This document shows, piece by piece, positions 14,820 to 20,461 of a stretch of 20,461 nt of DNA (its first letter is position 1; every line of letters starts with the position of its first letter). Below the pieces are notes generated by a model that searched no databases, had not been told where the DNA came from, and worked only from the letters and a program-made list of their open reading frames with translations. Made by a program: the position numbers and the translations under genes. The DNA is taken from NCBI GenBank assembly GCA_011605715.1, contig JAAOZO010000034.1:1-20461 (forward strand). The letters run 5' to 3'. This DNA comes from Nitrososphaerota archaeon (lineage in GTDB: Archaea; Thermoproteota; EX4484-205; JAAOZO01).

Positions 14820-14839
14820 GCTGTACAGACTTACAGCCT
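14818..14839 (+). terminator. Hairpin terminator candidate after the kinase gene
   Basis: AGGCTGT (14818-14824) pairs with ACAGCCT (14833-14839) across an 8-nt loop, starting inside the stop codon and followed by a T-rich stretch. It lies between convergent genes. Confidence 0.4.
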
Positions 14840-14897
14840 TCTTCATTAGTTTCTTTCTTATTAGGTAAGTATGTTAAGGTTCCAGTACTCCTATTTT

Positions 14898-15692
14898 TCA
14901 AGGTAAAGAGTTTTCCTTTTCTTGTTCTGCTCTTTTTATTTTTTCACTTACCTTTTTAGGTAGAGCATAGTCCTCTCTTCTTTCTTCAGTTGCCCTTACA
15001 ATGGATAACCCTTTTCCATTTTCTATGTTTATCTCATGAAGCTGTAGACTGTGTTGTGTTTGTCTCATCTTTTCAACTATAACGTATCTCTTCAAGATTC
15101 CTTCCCTTATTCCCCTTCTAAACCTTATGATTCCATCAGATACATGCTCTACACCCCATCCAAATGCGCTTGAAGTTGTAATTGCATACTGAGAAGTAAC
15201 TAGTATCGTGAAGTCCCATTTACTTAAAACCTTCTTTAAGTAGTATGAGTACCTTCTAGCCATTGCTGGCTTATCTAACCAAAAAGCCGACAAAGAGTCA
15301 ACAACAACTCTCGACCTACCAAAACCAAGAAATTTCTTTCCTTCTATTATTTTTTCTACGAGCTCCTCCAACTCTAAACTCTTCAAGGACCATTGCTCAT
15401 CTTTACCCATAAGTGCATCGATAAGCACTAACTTTTTTTCATTAATTGCTTTTTCAAAGTTAAATCCAAACTGTGCTGCTTGCCTAACTATTGATTCTTT
15501 ACTTTCTTCAGTTGTTACGTATATGCACTTGTCTCCAACTTTTATACCTTCGTTTGTGAAGTGAATACAAAATATTGTCTTTCCAGTACCCGGCTCTCCA
15601 GTAATCGCAACAAAGAAGCCTCTAGGTATTCCTCCCTCTATCAGTTCATCGAATTCCCGAATTCCAGTTGATAACCTTTCTATGCTTACCAT
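14898..15692 (-). CDS. Single-domain KaiC-like RecA-superfamily ATPase
   Basis: The 264-residue product has Walker A GEPGTGKT at 32-39, the paired glutamates in TTEES (62-63) that serve as catalytic bases in KaiC, and Walker B RVVVDSLSAF at 128-137. LVTSQYA follows as the sensor region. The start VSIERLSTGIREFDELIEGG is typical of archaeal KaiC-like proteins. Bacterial KaiC has two such domains; archaea encode many single-domain copies tied to signalling or to motility (ArlH relatives), most with no known role. Residues 190-264 end in a charged tail (REDYALPKKVSEKIKRAEQE), probably helical. It is transcribed divergently from the MDR oxidoreductase gene. No KaiB or KaiA homologue is nearby. 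Confidence 0.9.
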   Translation of the reverse strand: MVSIERLSTGIREFDELIEGGIPRGFFVAITGEPGTGKTIFCIHFTNEGIKVGDKCIYVTTEESKESIVRQAAQFGFNFEKAINEKKLVLIDALMGKDEQWSLKSLELEELVEKIIEGKKFLGFGRSRVVVDSLSAFWLDKPAMARRYSYYLKKVLSKWDFTILVTSQYAITTSSAFGWGVEHVSDGIIRFRRGIREGILKRYVIVEKMRQTQHSLQLHEINIENGKGLSIVRATEERREDYALPKKVSEKIKRAEQEKENSLP

Positions 15693-15715
15693 TCAGTATT
15701 TACAAACTTTTCTTT

Positions 15716-15725
15716 AGTTAAAAAC
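15716..15725 (-). promoter_or_regulatory. TATA box of the KaiC-like gene
   Basis: The minus strand reads GTTTTTAACT, centred about 29 nt before the ATG at 15692, consistent with a leaderless transcript. Confidence 0.5.
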
Positions 15726-15743
15726 TTTACTTCTTTAATTGGC

Positions 15744-15771
15744 TGTTAGCAATTTTATGTTCGTGTTAGCA
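15744..15771. repeat. Direct repeat TGTTAGCA, 20-bp period
   Basis: TGTTAGCA occurs at 15744-15751 and again at 15764-15771, exactly 20 bp apart and so on the same face of the helix. It lies just upstream of the KaiC-like gene's TATA box, where an activator or repressor could bind. Confidence 0.45.
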
Positions 15772-15775
15772 CTCC

Positions 15776-15796
15776 CTTAGAGTTAAAAACTCTAAG
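15776..15796. repeat. Perfect inverted repeat CTTAGAGTT-AAA-AACTCTAAG
   Basis: A 9-bp perfect inverted repeat with a 3-nt centre lies in the divergent region between the KaiC-like gene and the MDR gene, 84 bp and 184 bp from their start codons. No T-run follows on either strand, so a protein-binding dyad is more likely than a terminator. Confidence 0.5.
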
Positions 15797-15943
15797 CTTC
15801 AACAAGTTTCTCCTTAGGAATTAAATTAACTAAAAATACTAATAGAAAGATCCAATAAATAAACTACATTATTTCTAGTCTTCTAAAGCTTATGATAAAA
15901 TGAAATCCAATTGGTCTCAACTTAAGACTTCTAAGTGAAAGAC

Positions 15944-15952
15944 TTATATAAA
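15944..15952 (+). promoter_or_regulatory. TATA box of the MDR oxidoreductase gene
   Basis: TTATATAAA is centred 32 nt before the ATG at 15980, the clearest TATA match in the window. Confidence 0.6.
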
Positions 15953-15979
15953 ACACGTTGATAAGCTCATTAAGTAATA

Positions 15980-16987
15980 ATGAACCAAAGAAATCCAACA
16001 GTAGTTTTTCCAAGGCCAGGGGAGATAGTGCTTGAGGATAGAGAAGTGCCAAAGATTAAAGAAAATGAAGTCTTAGTTAGAACAAAGAAAAGTTTGATAA
16101 GTATAGGAACTGAGCTAACTATACTTAGTGGACAATTTCCTCCAAAATCTTACTGGGCTAGCTACGGAAGGTACCCCTTTGTTCCAGGCTATAGCAACAT
16201 AGGCGAAGTAGTTGAAACTGGTTCAAATGTTAGCAAGGATTTGCTGGGAAAGGTTGTAGCCTCTTATTCACCACATGCGCTTTACAATGCTGTTTCGCAA
16301 GATGCTTTAAGGCTTGTTCCCAGCGAACTTTCTCGCGAAGATGCTTCCTTTTTCACTATTGCAGAAATTGTAATGAATGGCGTTAGGAGAAGCCAGCTAA
16401 CGTTTGGGGAATCAGTTGTTGTTTACGGCGCTGGCCTCTTAGGTCAACTTACAGCAAGAATTTGCAAGATAGCAGGAGCTAAGCCAATAATAGTTGTTGA
16501 TATCTCTGATTATAGGCTCAGCTTCCTACCAGATAATATAGTAAGGATAAATTCCTCTACTCAAGACGTTGTTTCTGAGGTAAGAAGATTAACTAAAGAA
16601 AGACTAGCTGATGTTGTCTTTGAAGTTACTGGAAACCCTAACATAATTACAGAAGAGCTTAAGTGCTTAAGGAAACTAGGGAGGTTCGTAGTTTTAAGCA
16701 GCCCAAGAGGACCTTCAACAATAGACCTTCACGACTTTTGTAATGCTCCTAGCTTTACGTTCATTGGAGCACACAACAGTTCTCATCCTCCAGTCGAAAC
16801 TTTAAACAATCCTTGGACTTACAAAAGACATGCTGAGCTTTTCTTTGATCTTCTTCTTAGTAAAGAACTGGATGTTTCAAAGTTGATAACTCATAGAGTA
16901 TCTTACAAGGATGCACCAGAAGTTTACAAAGAGCTGCTTGAAGATAGGACAAAGGCAATAGGTGTAGTCTTAGATTGGGAAAGTTAA
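15980..16987 (+). CDS. Medium-chain dehydrogenase/reductase lacking zinc ligands
   Basis: The 335 residues follow the MDR layout: an N-terminal GroES-like domain (VLVRTKKSLISIGTEL, PGYSNIGEVVETGSNV), then a Rossmann domain with VVYGAGLLGQLTARICK. The Cys and Gly-His-Glu that hold catalytic zinc in alcohol dehydrogenases are replaced (SLISIGTE and PGYSNIGE), and the four-Cys structural zinc lobe is absent. This fits the zinc-free subgroup related to BchC and to the MDR half of bi-domain sugar oxidoreductases. The Rossmann loop GAGLLG and the Asp in VVDISDYR suggest NAD(H). The substrate is unknown; the following genes (nitroreductase, aminotransferase, acetyltransferase) do not form a pathway I recognise. 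The start is supported by the TATA spacing. Confidence 0.8.
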   Translation: MNQRNPTVVFPRPGEIVLEDREVPKIKENEVLVRTKKSLISIGTELTILSGQFPPKSYWASYGRYPFVPGYSNIGEVVETGSNVSKDLLGKVVASYSPHALYNAVSQDALRLVPSELSREDASFFTIAEIVMNGVRRSQLTFGESVVVYGAGLLGQLTARICKIAGAKPIIVVDISDYRLSFLPDNIVRINSSTQDVVSEVRRLTKERLADVVFEVTGNPNIITEELKCLRKLGRFVVLSSPRGPSTIDLHDFCNAPSFTFIGAHNSSHPPVETLNNPWTYKRHAELFFDLLLSKELDVSKLITHRVSYKDAPEVYKELLEDRTKAIGVVLDWES

Positions 16988-16996
16988 CTGTGTAGC

Positions 16997-17014
16997 TTAT
17001 TTCGTAAGAAATAA
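16997..17014 (+). terminator. Hairpin overlapping the next gene's TATA region
   Basis: TTATTTC and GAAATAA form a perfect 7-bp stem with a GTAA loop, 10 nt after the MDR stop, followed by a five-T run (17016-17020). That T-run is also part of the TATA-like box of the nitroreductase gene. Confidence 0.4.
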
Positions 17015-17022
17015 ATTTTTAT
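17013..17022 (+). promoter_or_regulatory. TATA-like box of the nitroreductase gene
   Basis: AAATTTTTAT is centred about 29 nt before the ATG at 17046, predicting a leader of only a few nucleotides. Confidence 0.45.
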
Positions 17023-17045
17023 CTTTCCTTTTACTCTTCATTTCT

Positions 17046-17573
17046 ATGGATGTAATTGAAGCAATAAAGTCTAGAAGAAGCATTAGAAGTTACAAAAAAG
17101 AAGACGTAAGCGATGAAGATTTGAACAAGATACTAGAAGCTGCTACTTGGGCTCCATCGGCTGGAAACTTGAATCCCTGGGAGTTCATAGTTATTAAAGA
17201 TGAAGAAAACAAGAAAAAGTTGTCAGAGGCTGCTTTAGAGCAGTACTTTATCTCTGAGGCTCCAGTCGTAGTTGTAGTTTGTGCAAACGTTACAAGAACT
17301 TCTTCTGTTTATGGAGAAAGAGGAAAAAGACTTTACTGTATTCAAGATTGTGCAGCAGCAACTCAAAACTTACTGTTGGCCGCTCACAGCTTAGGTTATG
17401 GAACGTGCTGGGTTGGCGCTTTCGATGATCAAGAAGTTGCTAAACTCCTAAAATTGCCTTCTAACGTTATTCCTCTTGCAATAGTTCCAATTGGAAAGCC
17501 AAAGGAAAAACCAGTTACTCCTCGAAGGTTACCTCTAAGCAAAGTAGTTCACTATGAAACTTTCAATGGATAA
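17046..17573 (+). CDS. Nitroreductase-family FMN oxidoreductase
   Basis: A 175-residue protein with the features of the minimal nitroreductase fold: an N-terminal SRRSIRSY that binds the FMN phosphate, AATWAPSAGNLNPWEF for flavin and dimer contacts, DCAAATQNLLLAAHSLGYGT on the long central helix, and WVGAFDDQEVAKLL near the end. The family reduces nitro, quinone or enone groups with NAD(P)H at a dimer-interface flavin. The physiological substrate is not predictable from sequence. It lies between the MDR gene (58 nt upstream, own promoter) and the aminotransferase gene, with which it probably shares a transcript. The length is typical of the short archaeal members. Confidence 0.9.
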   Translation: MDVIEAIKSRRSIRSYKKEDVSDEDLNKILEAATWAPSAGNLNPWEFIVIKDEENKKKLSEAALEQYFISEAPVVVVVCANVTRTSSVYGERGKRLYCIQDCAAATQNLLLAAHSLGYGTCWVGAFDDQEVAKLLKLPSNVIPLAIVPIGKPKEKPVTPRRLPLSKVVHYETFNG

Positions 17574-17605
17574 AATTGAAATACTACTTTAGCTTAAATA
17601 GTGCT

Positions 17606-18811
17606 ATGAGTTCAAAGCTTGGTATTTCAAGTAGAGCGTTGCAGTCTGGAGCCGAAACTGCCTTCTTAGTACTAGGAAAAGCAAAAGAACTTGAAGCTCA
17701 GGGAAAAAGTATAATACACTTAGAAATTGGAGAACCGGACTTTGATACCCCAAGTTACATTAAGGAGGCGGCAATCAAGGCTCTGAACAAAGGAGAAACC
17801 CATTACACTCCAACTCCTGGTATTTCTGAACTTAGAAAAGCAATAGCTGAAAGGACGATGCAAGATTTTGGTGTTGAAGTTGATTGGAAGGATGTTTCAG
17901 TAACTGTAGGAGCAAAAGAAGCCATTTTTGTTTCTCTAGCTACTATAGTAGAAGAGGGTGATGAAGTAATTTATCCAAACCCTGGATATCCTGCTTATGA
18001 GGCAGGAATAAGGTTCTTTGGAGGCATCCCAAAACCACTAATGCTAAAGGAAGAGAACGAGTTTAGAATGACTTCAGAAGAAGTTAATTCATTAGTTTCA
18101 AACAAAACAAAGGCAATAATAATAAATTCTCCAGAGAATCCAACAGGTTCAGTGCTAAGTAAGGAAGATGTAAAAGGAATAGTTGAAATAGCCAAGAGTA
18201 AAGGAATCTATGTTATCTCTGATGAAATCTACAAGTACATAATCTACGATGAACTAAAGCACTACTCTCCAATTCAGTTCGATGAGAGTAGAGAAAACAC
18301 CATTCTAATAGACGGTTTTTCAAAGAGCTATGCTATGACTGGCTGGAGACTTGGTTACATCATAACTCCGAAGCATTTAACTCAGCCACTGCAAAAGATC
18401 CTTAACTTAATTACCTCGTGTCCCTCCTCTTTTTCTCAAGTAGCCGCGCTTGAGGCTTTAAAAGGAGGGCTAAGCTCAGTAAAAAAGATGGTCGAGCAAT
18501 ATGCTGTAAGAAGAGAAGCATTAGTCGAGGAAATCTCCAAAATAGAAGATGTAAGCATGGTAAAACCAAAAGGTGCATTCTATGGCTTCGTAAACATAAA
18601 GAATGTAACTAATAAAACGAACTTAGAAAGCTCTAAGTTAGCTTCAGTTTTGCTTGAAAACTATGGAGTTGCAGTTCTGCATGGTACTGCTATGGGCTCA
18701 AATGGAGAAGGCTACCTCAGGATAAGTTATGCTAATTCTATAGAGAACATAAGAGAAGGCATAAGAAGAATGGGTAGAGCCTTTAGAGAACTAACTAATA
18801 GGAAAGCTTAA
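17606..18811 (+). CDS. Class I aminotransferase (aspartate aminotransferase-like)
   Basis: With ATG 17606 the product is 401 residues, about the usual size. Motifs of the AspAT I-gamma group are in order: GEPDFDTP, HYTPTPGISELR, NSPENPTG with the Asn for PLP/substrate, VISDEIYKYI with the PLP-binding Asp and Tyr, and GFSKSYAMTGWRLGY. The Schiff-base Lys is at about 240, and LRISYAN carries the carboxylate-binding Arg. A TTG at 17576 would add ten residues unlike the family N-terminus and has no ribosome binding site, so I chose the ATG. The enzyme moves amino groups between amino and 2-oxo acids using PLP; the amino acid preference is not visible. It is not the DegT/WbpE type used on sugars, although an acetyltransferase for amino sugars follows. 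Confidence 0.88.
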   Translation: MSSKLGISSRALQSGAETAFLVLGKAKELEAQGKSIIHLEIGEPDFDTPSYIKEAAIKALNKGETHYTPTPGISELRKAIAERTMQDFGVEVDWKDVSVTVGAKEAIFVSLATIVEEGDEVIYPNPGYPAYEAGIRFFGGIPKPLMLKEENEFRMTSEEVNSLVSNKTKAIIINSPENPTGSVLSKEDVKGIVEIAKSKGIYVISDEIYKYIIYDELKHYSPIQFDESRENTILIDGFSKSYAMTGWRLGYIITPKHLTQPLQKILNLITSCPSSFSQVAALEALKGGLSSVKKMVEQYAVRREALVEEISKIEDVSMVKPKGAFYGFVNIKNVTNKTNLESSKLASVLLENYGVAVLHGTAMGSNGEGYLRISYANSIENIREGIRRMGRAFRELTNRKA

Positions 18812-18816
18812 ACTTT

Positions 18817-18821
18817 GGTGA
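18817..18821 (+). promoter_or_regulatory. Shine-Dalgarno site deciding the TTG start of the acetyltransferase
   Basis: GGTGA sits 6 nt before TTG 18828. With only 16 nt to the preceding stop and no TATA box of its own, this marks translation from an internal operon position. Confidence 0.55.
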
Positions 18822-18827
18822 ATTAAG

Positions 18828-19430
18828 TTGAATTCTGAACAAAAGAAATTCTTTGCCCACCCTACTGCAATAGTGGAAGAGGGTGCTACGATTGGAGAAG
18901 GAACAAAAATATGGCACTTTGTTCATGTAAGGAAAGGAGCAAAGATAGGGAAAAATTGCAACATCGGGAAAGACGTTTATATCGATGTTGACGTTGAAAT
19001 AGGTAACAACGTAAAAATTCAAAATGGTGTTTCTGTGTACAGAGGTGTAAAAGTTGAGGATGATGTTTTTCTTGGACCTCACATGACGTTTACAAATGAC
19101 CTTTATCCTCGCTCCTTTAACCAAAATTGGGAAGTTGTTAAAACCTTAGTAAAAAAAGGTGCAAGCATAGGTGCGAACGCAACTATAGTTTGTGGCATAA
19201 CTATTGGGGAATATGCTATGATTGGAGCAGGCTCAGTTGTAACTAAGAGTGTCCCTGATTTTGGGTTAGTTTATGGGAATCCTGCTAGACTTAAAGGTTT
19301 TGTTTGTTACTGTGGTAGAAAACTTTCTAACGTTGTACATCAAGACGAAAGTTACGTTACATTCAGATGTTCATACTGCGGAAAAGAAGTAAAGATTCAG
19401 AGGCAATACTATGAGGAACTCTTTAAATAG
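18828..19430 (+). CDS. WbpD-like hexapeptide N-acetyltransferase with C-terminal zinc ribbon
   Basis: Residues 10-140 are a left-handed beta-helix of imperfect hexapeptide repeats (AIVEEGATIGEGTKIWHFVH, IGKNCNIGKDVYI, ASIGANATIVCGITIGEYA). FTNDLYPR at 88-95 matches WbpD/WlbB-type enzymes, which acetylate a UDP-amino-sugar with acetyl-CoA for surface polysaccharide synthesis. YGNPAR at 149-154 closes the helix. Residues 160-184 form a zinc ribbon: CYC at 160-162 and CSYC at 181-184. The length of 200 is normal for members with the ribbon. The start is TTG with GGTGA upstream. No partner dehydrogenase or DegT aminotransferase for the amino-sugar lies nearby, so those must be elsewhere or the substrate differs. 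Confidence 0.85.
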   Translation: MNSEQKKFFAHPTAIVEEGATIGEGTKIWHFVHVRKGAKIGKNCNIGKDVYIDVDVEIGNNVKIQNGVSVYRGVKVEDDVFLGPHMTFTNDLYPRSFNQNWEVVKTLVKKGASIGANATIVCGITIGEYAMIGAGSVVTKSVPDFGLVYGNPARLKGFVCYCGRKLSNVVHQDESYVTFRCSYCGKEVKIQRQYYEELFK

Positions 19431-19474
19431 AAAAGTTAATGGAAAGAAGAAACTCTGATGTTTATGTCTCTTGG

Positions 19475-20461
19475 CTATAACTCAAGACAGCTAAGAAAGA
19501 TACTAACTGGGATAGCAAAAGGAAAATCGTTAAATTCTTCTTTTGTTAAGTATACAATGTCTTTTATTTTTCCAACACTTCTCTTATGAAATTCAGCTTT
19601 TTTACTCCACTTTACTTCAAATCCAATAAGTTTGTCCAACAAGACTAAATCAATTTCAAAGCCGTTTTTCCAGTACCCTATTCTAAACTTTCTTGCTATG
19701 TGAGAAGCTACAACACTCTCTACTATCTTTGATCTTTCTGGTAAGTTTACAAGGCACCAGTCAGAAAAAACCAAGTAAAGGAAAGGGTCTATCAAATGAA
19801 TCTTCCTTTCCTTGTAAAACACTTCTATAGCTTTATTTGGCTCCACGAAATAAACATTTTTCACAACAAACAGTTTTTCAAATAAATCCAAATAGTAGAA
19901 TACTGTCTTATGCGATTTTATTTCAAATTCTTTCGCTATGCTGTTTAGGCTTACTGTTGAGGGAAGTTTTTCTATTGTAGCTTTCAAAACTCTTTTTGCT
20001 ATTGCTTCACTTCTCTTCAGTTTTGCAAGGTCATAAATAAAAGCAGAAAGATAAACGTCCTTCGCATCTTCGGAAATCTCCCTTCTTTCTAAAAAGGATT
20101 TTATAGCTAAAGGAAATCCTCCGCTCTCTAAGTATGTCTCAAAGGCTTCGTTCAATTCTTCTTTCCAAGGAAGTAGCTTAAGACATTTTTCTCTTATTTC
20201 ACTTATGCTGAGTTCTTCAACCTTTTCTAATTTTTCGAATAAGTTTGGGTTAAAAATTTTTATGAATTCTCTAAAGCTTAACGGGTAAAGGACAAAGTCT
20301 CTACCAAAACCTCTTCTTCCAGGAAAGGTTTCCACTTCTCTTTTTGCAAACATACTCAAAGAGCCCGTTAGGAGTAAGACATCATTTTTGAAATCTCCTG
20401 TATCTATCCTGAACTTTATTGCTCTAAACCATTCTTTTGGGAACGTAACCTCGTCTAAGAG
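19475..20461 (-). CDS. AAA ATPase with DUF4143 domain (N-terminus beyond the right edge)
   Basis: The frame is open to the last base, so the gene extends past 20461; an ATG at 20359 is internal. The visible start LLDEVTFPKEW is a Walker B motif, and LLLTGS with FPGRRG is the sensor 1 region, so Walker A lies outside. Next come a helical lid, a winged-helix-like segment (LNSIAKEFEIKSHKTVFYYL), and a C-terminal DUF4143 region. FEIDLVLLDKLIGFEVKWS there carries the D and E-x-K of a PD-(D/E)xK fold. Proteins of this type are abundant in archaea, variable between strains and of unknown role; the nuclease-like end suggests DNA interaction. The gene is convergent with the acetyltransferase gene (44 bp). 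Confidence 0.85.
   Translation of the reverse strand, partial: LLDEVTFPKEWFRAIKFRIDTGDFKNDVLLLTGSLSMFAKREVETFPGRRGFGRDFVLYPLSFREFIKIFNPNLFEKLEKVEELSISEIREKCLKLLPWKEELNEAFETYLESGGFPLAIKSFLERREISEDAKDVYLSAFIYDLAKLKRSEAIAKRVLKATIEKLPSTVSLNSIAKEFEIKSHKTVFYYLDLFEKLFVVKNVYFVEPNKAIEVFYKERKIHLIDPFLYLVFSDWCLVNLPERSKIVESVVASHIARKFRIGYWKNGFEIDLVLLDKLIGFEVKWSKKAEFHKRSVGKIKDIVYLTKEEFNDFPFAIPVSIFLSCLEL

Noticed and set aside
17576..17605. TTG 17576 as start of the aminotransferase
   Set aside because: No ribosome site, only 2 nt after the previous stop, and the added residues do not resemble the family N-terminus; ATG 17606 fits better.
17606..19430. Aminotransferase and WbpD-like acetyltransferase as a UDP-diaminosugar pathway
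   Set aside because: The aminotransferase is the AspAT class I type, not the DegT/WbpE type that acts on nucleotide sugars, and no WbpB-like dehydrogenase is present.
1..20461. CRISPR array, tRNA, rRNA or integration site
   Set aside because: No regularly spaced direct repeats, cloverleaf-like sequences or rRNA stretches were found in the intergenic regions.

Overview
The window looks like part of an archaeal chromosome, most likely a TACK/Thermoproteota-type lineage and plausibly thermophilic. The sequence is AT-rich and arginine is mostly AGA/AGG. Several genes have a TATA-like box centred about 27-32 nt before the start codon, which implies leaderless transcripts, while some downstream genes use a GGTGA Shine-Dalgarno sequence. 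A single-domain KaiC-like ATPase, a DUF4143 ATPase, an archaeal-style SppA and an IS200/IS605 end all fit this. The exact lineage cannot be fixed from the sequence alone.

Left edge (1-590): the 3' end of an IS200/IS605-type element (TnpB C-terminus plus right-end hairpin) abuts, and has probably cut, a small DUF4367-like gene. Positions 757-4362 hold an ADP-ribosylglycohydrolase-family protein with C-terminal beta-sandwich domains and a membrane-anchored SppA protease fused to a DUF4350-like domain. A HAD phosphatase gene (4377-5075, minus) is broken by one in-frame TAA.

Centre (5121-13297): a cell-surface polysaccharide / nucleotide-sugar block. It contains a GT4 glycosyltransferase (minus), then a rightward run of sugar nucleotidyltransferase-cupin fusion, Wzx-type flippase, GalU-like uridylyltransferase and UXS-type UDP-glucuronate decarboxylase. 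A convergent UDP-glucose dehydrogenase follows, fused at its C-terminus to a Nudix hydrolase. GalU, Ugd and UXS together would make UDP-xylose from glucose-1-phosphate. Between the last two genes lies about 660 bp without a gene, where I see a candidate structured small RNA on the minus strand. A 16-nt copy of the IS right end sits at the galU/UXS junction in opposite orientation, a likely transposon scar.

Right part (13444-20461): a creatininase-family hydrolase and a P-loop kinase (pair), a convergent KaiC-like ATPase, then a rightward run of zinc-ligand-less MDR oxidoreductase, nitroreductase, class I aminotransferase and WbpD-like N-acetyltransferase with zinc ribbon. The 3' part of a DUF4143 ATPase runs off the right edge. 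No tRNA, rRNA or CRISPR array was seen. The items most worth following are the Ugd-Nudix fusion, the candidate small RNA, the nonsense-interrupted HAD gene and the two IS ends.
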